DNA from: an uncultured Fibrobacter sp.
Lineage (GTDB): Bacteria; Fibrobacterota; Fibrobacteria; Fibrobacterales; Fibrobacteraceae
DNA: 64,000 nucleotides
Direction: 5' to 3'
NCBI GenBank assembly: GCA_937891805.1
Contig: CALATK010000067.1
Coordinates: forward strand, 17,477-81,476
Position 1 is the first letter of the stretch; every line of letters begins with the position of its first letter. The translations under genes were made by a program, and so were the position numbers. The notes below the pieces were generated by a model. The model was not told the origin of the DNA. It saw nothing but the letters and a program-made list of their open reading frames with translations, and did not search any database. Positions 32,916-41,112 of the stretch are shown here, piece by piece.

Positions 32916-33782
32916 ATGAAAGAAGAAAAGATTCTTATCGTAGACGACAGCACCGAAATCCTGGAAAAAAACGGGGAGCTTTTGACCCAGGTGGGTTACA
33001 AGGTGGTGGCCGCAACCTCCGGCGAAGAAGCCCTTGCCCTATTGGAAAAGGGAACCTTCGACCTGGTACTCCTGGACATTAACATGCCTAGCCTAAACGG
33101 TTACGAGGTTTGCCTGCGTATCCGAGAAAAGCACGCCCTGGATGATTTACCCATCATATTCCTCACCAGCAGGGAAGATTCCGACAGCATTACCAAGGGA
33201 TTCCATGCCGGCGCTTCTGATTTTGTGTGCAAGCATTCGCCTACCGAGATTTTGCTTGCCCGTATCAACGTGCATATCCGTCTTTGCCGTACCCTCAAGT
33301 ACCTGCGTGACATTTCCCTCACTGATGACCTGACCCAGAGTTACAACCGCAGGCACGCCATTTACACCCTGCGCGAATGGTTCTCCCGCAGCAAGCGTTA
33401 TGGGACGCACTTCTCCATGGTTTATTTTGACCTGAACGGTCTCAAGACGGTGAACGACAAGTTCGGTCACCAGGCCGGGGACCTGTTGCTCCGCGCCGTG
33501 GTCAAGGCCTGCAAGGATCTGCTTCGCGAATCCGATGTGCTGTTCCGCATGGGTGGCGACGAATTCATGGTGCTTTGCCCCGATACCGACAAGGCTGGCG
33601 CGTTAATTTGTGCAGAACGCATGCAGAAGGCGGTGGGCGACATCACCATCGTAGACCAGAAGGTTTCCTTTGCCTACGGCATTGCCTATTCCGGCGAGGT
33701 CTATAAAGACATGGACGAGATGCTCCACAGCGCCGATGCCTCCATGTACGAGTGCAAAAAGAAAATGCACGCCGGAAGGTAA
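32916..33782 (+). CDS. response regulator with GGDEF (diguanylate cyclase) output
   Basis: 288 residues. A receiver domain (1-120) carries the acidic pair Asp 10/11, phospho-acceptor Asp 54 (LLDINMP) and a conserved Lys near 106. A GGDEF domain (~135-285) has the intact active-site GGDEF at 213-217 and the inhibitory RxxD (204-207, RESD) five residues before it, so c-di-GMP synthesis with product feedback is expected. GGGGGAGT precedes the ATG. No histidine kinase is adjacent, and cotranscription with mqnA looks likely but has no evident functional reason. Confidence 0.93.
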   Translation: MKEEKILIVDDSTEILEKNGELLTQVGYKVVAATSGEEALALLEKGTFDLVLLDINMPSLNGYEVCLRIREKHALDDLPIIFLTSREDSDSITKGFHAGASDFVCKHSPTEILLARINVHIRLCRTLKYLRDISLTDDLTQSYNRRHAIYTLREWFSRSKRYGTHFSMVYFDLNGLKTVNDKFGHQAGDLLLRAVVKACKDLLRESDVLFRMGGDEFMVLCPDTDKAGALICAERMQKAVGDITIVDQKVSFAYGIAYSGEVYKDMDEMLHSADASMYECKKKMHAGR

Positions 33783-33875
33783 TGAGAGGCGTGATTACAA
33801 AGACTCACAACTGACTACTCAAAACTCACTACTCATTGCACATTTGTTCTCCTGCTTTGAGTTCACTCCACCGTT

Positions 33876-33913
33876 GTCATCCTGAACGAAACGAAGTGGA
33901 GTGAAGGATCCAG
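33876..33913 (+). repeat. dispersed repeat, family B copy 3
   Basis: GTCATCCTGAACG...GTGAAGGATCCAG, between the GGDEF gene and the aldolase. The flanking 33783-33875 stretch has repeated ACTCA/ACTAC words but no gene. Confidence 0.65.
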
Positions 33914-33939
33914 GCCAAAGCCTTGTTATCACAAATGCT

Positions 33940-34569
33940 TTAGACGCAGGCGGCAAGCAATTCTTTGAGCCGTCGGCCTATTTCGTCCCAGTTGCCACTT
34001 GACATGAGCGTTGGATTAAAGATGCTCCCGCCGAAGGAGACCAGGTTTGCTCCCGCTTCCATGTAGGCTTTGGCGTTTTGCGGGTTTACGCCACCACAGG
34101 CCATCAAGGGAATGTCCCGGAAAGGACCCCGCAGGGCCTTGATGTAATCGGGCCCGCCCACGCAGTTCACCGGGAAAACCTTCACGGCGGCAGCGCCCAA
34201 GTCGTAGGCCTTCTGGACTTCTGTAGGGGATAGCGCTCCCGGAATGATGGGGATTCCTGCCGTATTGGAAAGTCGGATAATTTCTTTGCGGGTGTTGGGG
34301 GTCACAATAAATTCGGCCCCGGCGTTTACGGCCTTTTCCAGGTCGCTTTCGTGACGGACCGTGCCTGCCCCTACCAAGATTCCATAGGAACCGGCGCAAT
34401 CCTTGAGCTTCTTGATAATGCTTGTAGCACCGGCAGTGTTCATGGTAACCTCGATGGCCTTGAGTCCGCACTTGGCGGCGGTTTCTACGCAGGCTTCTTC
34501 GGCTCCCTGGGGAATGTCGCGGAGAATGCCCACGACCGGCATCGGTTTTAGAAATTCGAGAAGATCCAT
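33940..34569 (-). CDS. eda: KDPG/KHG aldolase
   Basis: 209 residues from the ATG at 34569-34567; an upstream ATG would add 17 residues not found in the family. The class I aldolase cleaves 2-keto-3-deoxy-6-phosphogluconate to pyruvate and glyceraldehyde 3-phosphate. Glu 40 (AIEVTMNT) and Schiff-base Lys 130 (AVKVFPVN) are in place, as are LVGAGTV, FIVTPNT and the phosphate-binding MACGGVN and FGGSIF. Members also cleave 4-hydroxy-2-oxoglutarate, so the physiological substrate is open. No edd gene is near. Confidence 0.9.
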   Translation of the reverse strand: MDLLEFLKPMPVVGILRDIPQGAEEACVETAAKCGLKAIEVTMNTAGATSIIKKLKDCAGSYGILVGAGTVRHESDLEKAVNAGAEFIVTPNTRKEIIRLSNTAGIPIIPGALSPTEVQKAYDLGAAAVKVFPVNCVGGPDYIKALRGPFRDIPLMACGGVNPQNAKAYMEAGANLVSFGGSIFNPTLMSSGNWDEIGRRLKELLAACV

Positions 34570-34756
34570 GGCAGGAAAATAGCAAAAAACAGAAGGGATT
34601 TTGTAAACATTCTTAAACAAACGTTTCCAACACCCCGACGCTCAACGCCTTGTAAACAGAAAAATTTTTTTTGCCGTGAATTTTTGGCCATAAATAAACT
34701 AGATTAAAAAACGATTTTCATCGATGCCGTTTTTGGCTATATAAAATGAGGATATA

Positions 34757-36589
34757 ATGATTGCTATGAAATCTACTGCCAAGATGCTTTTGGCTCTCTC
34801 GGCAAGTGGTATCGTCTTTTCGGGTTGTGGAAGTGACCAGGTCGAAGGCGCGCTTCCCCGCCAGGAGACGCTCTACCTGTCCGGTCAGCAATGGGGCGCT
34901 CCCGCGACGTTCAACCCCCTTGCCGAAAGCTGGATGGCTGCCTGGCCCGTGGGTGGTCGTTTTAACCTGGTTTACGAACCGCTTATTACCTATAACACCT
35001 TGAACGGCCAGATCGAGGACCTTCTGGGACACCTGGACGAAGACCTCTCCAATAACGACAGCATCGTGGTTACCCTGAACCCCGCTGCCAAGTGGAGCGA
35101 CGGTGTGCAGGTGAACTCCAACGACGTGAAGTTCATTTTCACCAAGGGTTCTATCAACACCTCCGAGCAGATTTCCGACATTCATGTGGACACCCTTTAC
35201 GCCGAACCGGCATCCGAGGACTCCACCGCCGAACGCAAGATGATTGGCGAACGTCTGGCCTTTATCGTGAACAAGGCCCAGAGGAACAACCCGCTGTCTG
35301 TGCGCGACCTGCTTCAGGCAATCCGTATCGCCCCGGCCCACGTGTTCGAGCCGCTAATTGCCGAAAAGGGTCTCGACGAAGTCAAGAAACTCACCATGGA
35401 CAAGAACCCGGTGGTTTCTGGCCCCTACAATATCATGTCCGCCGACCCCAACAAGATTATCTTGCAGCGTCGTGACGACTACTGGGGTAATGCGGCCCTC
35501 CACGACGGCAAGCTCCCCGCTCCTAAGTACGTGGTTCACCCCATTTACAAGAGCAACGACGCCAACACCATCGCTCTCACCACGGGTAACCTCGATGCTT
35601 CTATGAGCTTCGTGACCCGCATCTGGCGCAAGCGCGGCGTGCATACCTGGTTCAACGAACCGCCTTACTTTGCACCTGGCGCCATGCCCATGCTCATGAT
35701 CAACACCATGAAGGAACCGCTCAACGACAAGCGTTTCCGTAGAGCTCTGGCAACGGCTATCGACTACACCGCTATCCGCCAGTTCGCCGTTTCCAACTAC
35801 ACCTCTACCTTGAAGCCGGGCCTGATTATGCCTACCGGTCTTGAAGGCAAGTACATCAATGACGAAGACGCCCAGAAGTACGGCGTGAACCTCGCCATTA
35901 CCGACGAGAACGAACGCCTGAGCACCGTGAAGCAGATGCTTTCCGAAGCGGGCTTCAAGTCTGTATGGAAGAGCGATGGAACTCTTGACCACATGGAAAA
36001 CGCCAAGGGCGAAAAGCTCCCCACGCTTTACATCACGAGCCCTGCCGGTTGGACCGACTGGGAAGCCATGGTGACCATCGCCGTAGAAGGTATGCGTAAG
36101 GCCGGTATCGACGTGCGTGAAGGCTTTGTGGATGGCGGTCAGTACTGGCCTGCCAAGGGTACGGGTAACTTTGACCTGCTCATGGACAAGCCTTCTGCCG
36201 ACGTGTCTCCGTCTCTGCCGGGGAGCCGTTTCAACGAAGTCATGTCCAGCCGCGACTGGCAGCCTCTTGGCGCCTGGGCCGGTACCAACATCGGCCGTTA
36301 CAACCAGCCGGGCACTCCTGAGTTCCGCCCCGAAGTGGACCAGCTGATGTCTGCAATCCCGCTGATGACCGACCCCGAAGAAATCGCGAAGGCTTACCGC
36401 GAACTCAACAAGATTTTCATGGAAGACCAGCCCTCCATTCCGCTGGTTTACCTGCCCGAACAGTTCTACGAATTCAGCGACCGCGTATGGACCAACTGGC
36501 CCACTGCCGAAAACCCCTACGCTCCGCCGCAGCTCCCGTGGATTGCCTCCGGCACCAAGATTCTTTGGAACCTCAAGCTTGCTAAATAA
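34757..36589 (+). CDS. ABC importer substrate-binding lipoprotein (SBP_bac_5, peptide/oligosaccharide type)
   Basis: 610 residues, with a lipobox ending SGCGS (Cys 24) and GAGG before the ATG. The body has the family-5 pattern: FNLVYEPLITYNTLNGQIED, KWSDGVQVNSNDVKF, GPYNIMSADPNKIILQR, RRALATAIDYTAIRQF and IPLVYLPEQFYEF. Such proteins bind peptides, nickel or, in several anaerobes, cello- and other oligosaccharides; the ligand cannot be read from the sequence. First gene of a five-gene operon with two permeases and two ATPases. The 187 nt upstream contain A/T-rich stretches but no promoter I would defend. Confidence 0.92.
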   Translation: MIAMKSTAKMLLALSASGIVFSGCGSDQVEGALPRQETLYLSGQQWGAPATFNPLAESWMAAWPVGGRFNLVYEPLITYNTLNGQIEDLLGHLDEDLSNNDSIVVTLNPAAKWSDGVQVNSNDVKFIFTKGSINTSEQISDIHVDTLYAEPASEDSTAERKMIGERLAFIVNKAQRNNPLSVRDLLQAIRIAPAHVFEPLIAEKGLDEVKKLTMDKNPVVSGPYNIMSADPNKIILQRRDDYWGNAALHDGKLPAPKYVVHPIYKSNDANTIALTTGNLDASMSFVTRIWRKRGVHTWFNEPPYFAPGAMPMLMINTMKEPLNDKRFRRALATAIDYTAIRQFAVSNYTSTLKPGLIMPTGLEGKYINDEDAQKYGVNLAITDENERLSTVKQMLSEAGFKSVWKSDGTLDHMENAKGEKLPTLYITSPAGWTDWEAMVTIAVEGMRKAGIDVREGFVDGGQYWPAKGTGNFDLLMDKPSADVSPSLPGSRFNEVMSSRDWQPLGAWAGTNIGRYNQPGTPEFRPEVDQLMSAIPLMTDPEEIAKAYRELNKIFMEDQPSIPLVYLPEQFYEFSDRVWTNWPTAENPYAPPQLPWIASGTKILWNLKLAK

Positions 36590-36600
36590 AAGGACGACAA

Positions 36601-37986
36601 ATGCTTAAACAATATCCAATGTTGCGCTATGTCCTGCAGAAGGGATTCTGGTATCTCTTGACGTTTGTTGTCGCCGTGGCGATTAACTTTACGTTGCCCC
36701 GTATGGGTGAGAACAACCCTGTGGACATCATTATGGGTAAGGCCGCCCAGGGTCTTTCGCCCGAAGAAGCCAAGCTCAAGAAAGAAGGCCTGCTCAAGGC
36801 TTTCGGTATGGCCGAACTGGACGACCAGGGTAACGTGATCTACGACCCCGAGGTGGATGCCAACGGCCAGATGAAGACGGTCAAGGTGGCAAAGCTGGAC
36901 GAAAACGGCGCCCCCGTGCTGAAGACCGTCAAGGAAGTGAACGAAGACGGCACGCCCAAAATGCTGGAACGCCAGGTGGTGGACGCCGAGGGTAAGCCGG
37001 TGTTCGAAGAAAAGCCGGTGCTCGACGAAAAGGGCAAGCCGGTCATGGAAAAGGACCCGAAGACCAAGAAGAAGGTGGCCAAGGTGGAACAGGTTCCCGT
37101 CATGGAACAGTACCAGGCCGAACGCCAGGACACCGTCATGGTGGACGAAGTGGTCAAGAAGGCCGACCCTCGCCTTGCTTCTGGATTCTCCCAGTTCCTG
37201 GTCTATATCAAGAACGTGTTCAAGGGTGATCTGGGTATCTCTTACAGCCAGTACCCGAAGCCGGTGGTGGACATCATCAAGGAATCCGTTCCTTGGACGC
37301 TCCTTATCCAGGCTCCCACCATTATCCTCGGCTGGATTATCGGTAACCTGCTGGGTGCCTTCGCTGCCTACAAGCGCGGCATCTTCGACAAGGTGTTCTT
37401 CCCCTGCGCCATGTTCTTAAACGGCATCCCCTTCTTCGTGTTCGGTATGCTTCTGGTGGCGCTCTTCTCCATCACTCTCGGCTGGTTCCCTGCCATGGGC
37501 GCCTACAGCCCCGACATTACGGAGCTGAGCTTCTCCTGGGGTTGCATCAAGAGTGTGGGCTGGTACTACATTCTGCCCTTCTTCTCGGTGTTCCCGATCC
37601 TGCTTTCTGGTCAGGCAACGGGTATGCGTTCCATGTCCATCTACGAACTGGGTACCGACTACATGAAGTACGCCAAGTGGCTTGGACTTCGCGAAGGCAA
37701 GATTATCAGCTACGTGTTCCGTAACGCCATGCTTCCGCAGCTCACCGGTCTTGCCCAGAGCCTCGGTACCATGGTGGGCGGCGCCCTCATTACCGAAATG
37801 ATCTTCTCTTACCCGGGTCTCGGTATGGCGATGCTTACCGCTATCCAGCAGAACGACTACGCAACCATTCAGGGTTGTACCTTGATGATTTCGACCTGCG
37901 TGCTCGTGGCTAACTTTGCCGTTGACGTTTTGATTGCGGTGTTTGACCCCCGTGTCAAGGCCGGTCTCCAGATGGGAGGTAAGTAA
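36601..37986 (+). CDS. ABC importer permease (DppB type) with a repetitive periplasmic insert
   Basis: 461 residues, against about 310-340 for the family. The first membrane helix (~16-33) and the ENNPVDIIMGKAA segment are normal, as is everything after residue ~190 (FKGDLGISYSQYPKPV and five further helices; the cytoplasmic EAA loop lies around YELGTDYMKYAKWLGLREGK). Residues ~70-188 are an insert of highly charged, repeated sequence in the first periplasmic loop, with glycines at 89, 103, 117, 131 and 145, exactly 14 apart. The core should still form the inner-membrane channel with the 37989 product. Confidence 0.92.
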   Translation: MLKQYPMLRYVLQKGFWYLLTFVVAVAINFTLPRMGENNPVDIIMGKAAQGLSPEEAKLKKEGLLKAFGMAELDDQGNVIYDPEVDANGQMKTVKVAKLDENGAPVLKTVKEVNEDGTPKMLERQVVDAEGKPVFEEKPVLDEKGKPVMEKDPKTKKKVAKVEQVPVMEQYQAERQDTVMVDEVVKKADPRLASGFSQFLVYIKNVFKGDLGISYSQYPKPVVDIIKESVPWTLLIQAPTIILGWIIGNLLGAFAAYKRGIFDKVFFPCAMFLNGIPFFVFGMLLVALFSITLGWFPAMGAYSPDITELSFSWGCIKSVGWYYILPFFSVFPILLSGQATGMRSMSIYELGTDYMKYAKWLGLREGKIISYVFRNAMLPQLTGLAQSLGTMVGGALITEMIFSYPGLGMAMLTAIQQNDYATIQGCTLMISTCVLVANFAVDVLIAVFDPRVKAGLQMGGK

Positions 37987-37988
37987 TC

Positions 37989-38834
37989 ATGGGAAAACTA
38001 TTAAGAAACCTTCTCAAGTCCCCGATGTTTGTCGTCGGTATCTCGATCTTCATTATTACCCTGTTGATTGCGCTGTTTGGCCCCGTGTTCTATCATGTGG
38101 ACATCAACGCTCGTGACATCGTGGCTGGCCCCTATGCGGGTTCTAGCGGCGATCACCTGCTGGGTACCGACCACCTGGGCCGTGACTACGTGTCTCTCTT
38201 GATCGAAGGCCTCCGCAGCTCCCTCTATGTAGGCCTGGTGGCGGGCGTCATCGCTACCACCATCGGTGTGCTTATCGGCCTCTTTGGCGGTTTCCGCGGC
38301 GGATGGATCGACGAAGTGTTGAACATGCTCACCAACATCTTCATCGTGATTCCGCAGTTCGTGATTCTCGTGCTTATCAGCTCTGCTGTTAAGGACGGCC
38401 GTTCTTTGACGCTGATTGGTCTTATTATCGGCCTTACGGCTTGGAGCTGGTCTGCCCGTGCGGTGCGTGCCCAGGCTTCTTCGCTGCGCAGCCGTGACCA
38501 TATCTCCCTTGCAAAGATCAACGGTGCGTCTACGCTCACGATCGTTATCAAGCACGTGCTTCCGTACCTGCTTTCTTACGTGTTCATGGTGTTCATCATG
38601 CAGGTGTCCTCCGGTATCCTTTCCGAAGCCTCCATCTCCATGATTGGCCTTGGTCCTCTGGATTCCACTTCTCTGGGTATCATCTTGAACCAGGCGAAGG
38701 ACAACGGTGCCCTTTCCGACGGCATCTGGATTGCCTTCTTGCCCGCCACCATCATCATTACCCTGACGGTGTTTGCGCTGTTCCTGATCAATACTTCCAT
38801 GGAAGGCGTCTTTAACCCGCGTCTTCGCAAGTAG
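37989..38834 (+). CDS. ABC importer permease (DppC type)
   Basis: 281 residues, six membrane helices. LLGTDHLGRDYVSLLIEGLR and LYVGLVAGVIATTIGVLIGL are classic DppC sequences. The EAA loop is AVRAQASSLRSRDHISLAKI, and GLGPLDSTSLGIILNQA follows as in the family. Paired with the preceding permease, 2 nt downstream. Confidence 0.93.
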   Translation: MGKLLRNLLKSPMFVVGISIFIITLLIALFGPVFYHVDINARDIVAGPYAGSSGDHLLGTDHLGRDYVSLLIEGLRSSLYVGLVAGVIATTIGVLIGLFGGFRGGWIDEVLNMLTNIFIVIPQFVILVLISSAVKDGRSLTLIGLIIGLTAWSWSARAVRAQASSLRSRDHISLAKINGASTLTIVIKHVLPYLLSYVFMVFIMQVSSGILSEASISMIGLGPLDSTSLGIILNQAKDNGALSDGIWIAFLPATIIITLTVFALFLINTSMEGVFNPRLRK

Positions 38835-38846
38835 GAGGTTTAGAAA

Positions 38847-39848
38847 ATGTCTGAAAATGTATTTGAAGTCGAAAACCTGAGCCTCTACTACCTGGGCCGC
38901 TTTGGCGACAAGACCCACGCGGTGACCAATGTGAGCTTCTCCATGAAGCAGGGTGAAATCCTGGGTATCGCCGGTGAATCCGGTTGCGGTAAGTCCACTT
39001 TGGTGTCTGGCCTTATGGGCATGTGCATCCCGCCTCTCTATCCCGAAGGCGACGGTGACGTGCGCGTAAAGAGCGGCGACAAGATGGAATCTTTGATGAA
39101 CCGCTCTATCGAGGATGTTCGCAAGAACGTTCTTGCCCAGAAGGTTTCCATGATTCCCCAGGGCGCCTTCAACGCCCTGAACCCGGTCCGCAAAATCAAG
39201 GATATCGCCGCCGACGTGATTGGCGCCCACCAGCAGCCCGGCAAGCATTTGGACAAGAAGGAAGTCTATGACCGCCTTTGCGAGCGCTTCGACCTGTTTG
39301 GCATGGACACCAAGCGCGTGCTGGATTCTTACCCCATTCAGCTTACCGCCGGTGAACGCCAGCGTTCCGTGATCGGTATCTCTACGCTTTTGAACCCCCA
39401 GATGGTGATTGCCGACGAACCCACTTCCGCTCTGGACGTTTCTACCCAGAAAGAAGTGATCAAGTTGATCTTTGACCTTTTGGACAAGGGCATCTTCAGC
39501 ACTATGATTTTCATTACCCACGAACTTCCGCTGCTGTATCACGTGGCCGACAATATCGCCATCATGTACGCGGGCGAATTTGTGGAAAAGGGCACTGCAG
39601 AACAGGTGGTGAAGGACCCCCGTCACCCCTACACCCAAGCTCTTATGGGCGCTATGCTCAGTACCGAGGCCAGCCAGCGTAACCGCCACCCGGTGGCAAT
39701 CGAAGGCGCACCTCCGAGCCTGCGTAACAAGATTACGGGTTGCCGCTTTGCCGACCGTTGCAAAAAGGCATGCCCCGACTGCAAGAAGAATACCCAGAAC
39801 CTCCGCGTTGTCGGTGGTCGTGATGTGAGGTGCGATTATGCTGAGTGA
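38847..39848 (+). CDS. ABC importer ATPase (DppD type)
   Basis: 333 residues. Walker A GESGCGKSTL, Walker B MVIADEPTSALDVS, and the H-loop in MIFITHELPLL. The signature region reads LTAGERQRS rather than LSGGxxQR (Gly to Ala, S to T), a mild deviation. The C-terminal oligopeptide-transporter extension contains CRFADRCKKACPDC, the four-Cys iron-sulfur-type motif seen in many Dpp/Opp ATPases. It overlaps the next gene by 11 nt. Confidence 0.93.
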   Translation: MSENVFEVENLSLYYLGRFGDKTHAVTNVSFSMKQGEILGIAGESGCGKSTLVSGLMGMCIPPLYPEGDGDVRVKSGDKMESLMNRSIEDVRKNVLAQKVSMIPQGAFNALNPVRKIKDIAADVIGAHQQPGKHLDKKEVYDRLCERFDLFGMDTKRVLDSYPIQLTAGERQRSVIGISTLLNPQMVIADEPTSALDVSTQKEVIKLIFDLLDKGIFSTMIFITHELPLLYHVADNIAIMYAGEFVEKGTAEQVVKDPRHPYTQALMGAMLSTEASQRNRHPVAIEGAPPSLRNKITGCRFADRCKKACPDCKKNTQNLRVVGGRDVRCDYAE

Positions 39849-40647
39849 TAAGCCTGTTGTATTTTCTGCCAAGCGCATTAGCAAGGACTTTGGCGCGGGC
39901 AAGACCCTGAAGACCGCCGTGAAGGATGTTTCCTTCGACATCTATGACGAAGAATTCATCTCCATCGTGGGTGGCTCCGGTTGCGGCAAGTCCGTGCTGG
40001 CAAAAATCATGCTCGGCCTCTACGAACCTACCCGCGGCCAGTTCCTCTACAGGGATCACAAGATCAAGAACCTGAAGGACCACTGGAACGAGGTTCAGTT
40101 CGTATTCCAGGACCCGTTCGGATGCTTCAACCAGTTCTTTACTATCCGTAGCCAGCTGGAAGACGCCCTGAACGTGCTCAAGAACAAGCCCAGTAAGGAA
40201 GAAGTTCGCCGCCGTGTGGACGAAGGCCTGATGGCCGTGAACGTGAAGCCCTCCGATATCGAAGGCAAGTACCCCTTCGAACTTTCGGGTGGTCAGATGC
40301 AGCGTATGCTTTTGGCCCGTATCTTCGCGCTCCGCCCGAAGGTGCTGATTGCCGACGAAGCCACCTCCATGGTGGACGCCTGCGTGCGTGCCAACATCTT
40401 GGATTATCTCCGCAAGTTGAAAGACGAGCTGAAGATGACCGTGGTGTTCGTGACTCACGATATCGGCCTTGCCAACTACGTGTCTGACCGAATCTTCATC
40501 ATGCACGACGGAAAGATTGTGAACCAGGGAACGCCTGCAGAAGTGCTGGACAACACCACTGAGCCGCATACGCTCCGCCTGCTGGACGATATCCCCGAAG
40601 TCCATAAGACCGAATGGATCAAGAACAGCCATCGCTCTAAGAAGTAA
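39838..40647 (+). CDS. ABC importer ATPase (DppF type)
   Basis: 269 residues. Walker A GGSGCGKSVLAK, signature LSGGQMQRM, Walker B VLIADEATSMVDA, H-loop VFVTHDIGL. Shorter than the DppD-type partner and without its Cys motif, so the two form an asymmetric pair. Last gene of the importer operon, followed by a terminator at 40713-40745. Confidence 0.93.
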   Translation: MLSDKPVVFSAKRISKDFGAGKTLKTAVKDVSFDIYDEEFISIVGGSGCGKSVLAKIMLGLYEPTRGQFLYRDHKIKNLKDHWNEVQFVFQDPFGCFNQFFTIRSQLEDALNVLKNKPSKEEVRRRVDEGLMAVNVKPSDIEGKYPFELSGGQMQRMLLARIFALRPKVLIADEATSMVDACVRANILDYLRKLKDELKMTVVFVTHDIGLANYVSDRIFIMHDGKIVNQGTPAEVLDNTTEPHTLRLLDDIPEVHKTEWIKNSHRSKK

Positions 40648-40683
40648 ACAGTGGTTTGGGGTGAAAAGCCCTGCTCCGCATTT

Positions 40684-40708
40684 GTCATCCCCGCGCAGGC
40701 GGGGATCT
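40684..40708 (+). repeat. dispersed palindromic repeat, family C copy
   Basis: GTCATCCCCGCGCAGG...GGGGATCT, differing from the 2359-2383 unit by one central base. Confidence 0.75.
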
Positions 40709-40712
40709 CCTC

Positions 40713-40745
40713 TAAAAAGCCGCAGTCCAAAGCTGCGTTTTTTTT
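40713..40745 (+). terminator. terminator of the ABC importer operon
   Basis: CGCAG (40721-40725) pairs with CTGCG (40733-40737) and an A-run pairs with the T-run beyond a small bulge. Eight T follow. Confidence 0.7.
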
Positions 40746-40754
40746 ACTTTTATT

Positions 40755-40783
40755 TTGCACTGCCAAGAAAAAAAATATATATT
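40755..40783 (+). promoter_or_regulatory. promoter upstream of the FISUMP cluster
   Basis: TTGCAC (40755-40760) and TATATT (40778-40783) with a 17-nt spacer containing an A8 run. Transcription would start near 40790, leaving about 320 nt before the first FISUMP start codon. That leader contains one short lipoprotein-like frame and a 12-G tract. Confidence 0.65.
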
Positions 40784-40871
40784 AATGAGACTAAAGAGAT
40801 TCTGCTCTTGTTCTCCATGTGAAATCAGCAAATTTCAAATGAACGGGGACAAGGCGAACGCTCACGCAGGC

Positions 40872-41042
40872 ATGCCGTTTTTGCGGTATGTTTCAGTTTG
40901 TCTTATCAGCTTTTTGCTGATTGTTGGTTGTAAAGACCAAGGGCAACAGCCCATTTCGGGGCGTGGGTCGTTTGCATTTATCGTTCATTGGGCATTGCTG
41001 AGCCTCACGTGGATAAATGCATCGACCCGCGCTTTTCTATGA
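40872..41042 (+). CDS. short lipoprotein-like frame, possibly a gene remnant
   Basis: 56 residues starting MPFLRYVSVCLISFLLIVGC, a plausible lipoprotein signal peptide, but the mature part is only ~36 residues and hydrophobic (FIVHWALLSLTWINA). The frame can extend upstream to 40839. It may be a truncated lipoprotein, a leader peptide or a chance frame. It ends 23 nt before the poly-G tract and is not in frame with the FISUMP gene. Confidence 0.35.
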   Translation: MPFLRYVSVCLISFLLIVGCKDQGQQPISGRGSFAFIVHWALLSLTWINASTRAFL

Positions 41043-41065
41043 AAGGCAAGAACTCTTTGCAAAAT

Positions 41066-41077
41066 GGGGGGGGGGGG
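41066..41077 (+). repeat. 12-base poly-G tract upstream of the first FISUMP gene
   Basis: Twelve consecutive G, 35 nt before the ATG at 41113 and upstream of its ribosome site. Homopolymer G tracts of this length slip during replication and act as switches in several bacteria; here the tract lies in the leader, not in the coding sequence. Confidence 0.9.
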
Positions 41078-41112
41078 CAGGACTCCAGTTATTTAACAAT
41101 GGAGATGCCCAA

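Noticed and set aside
38001-39941. A 646-codon open frame on the minus strand across the DppC and DppD genes
   Set aside because: It spans two genuine plus-strand genes and their junction; its His/Val/Asp-rich composition is typical of antisense frames.
41017-41112. An upstream ATG that would carry the poly-G tract into the first FISUMP protein
   Set aside because: It would put 32 residues before a perfect lipoprotein signal peptide; the ATG at 41113 has a ribosome site and correct signal spacing.
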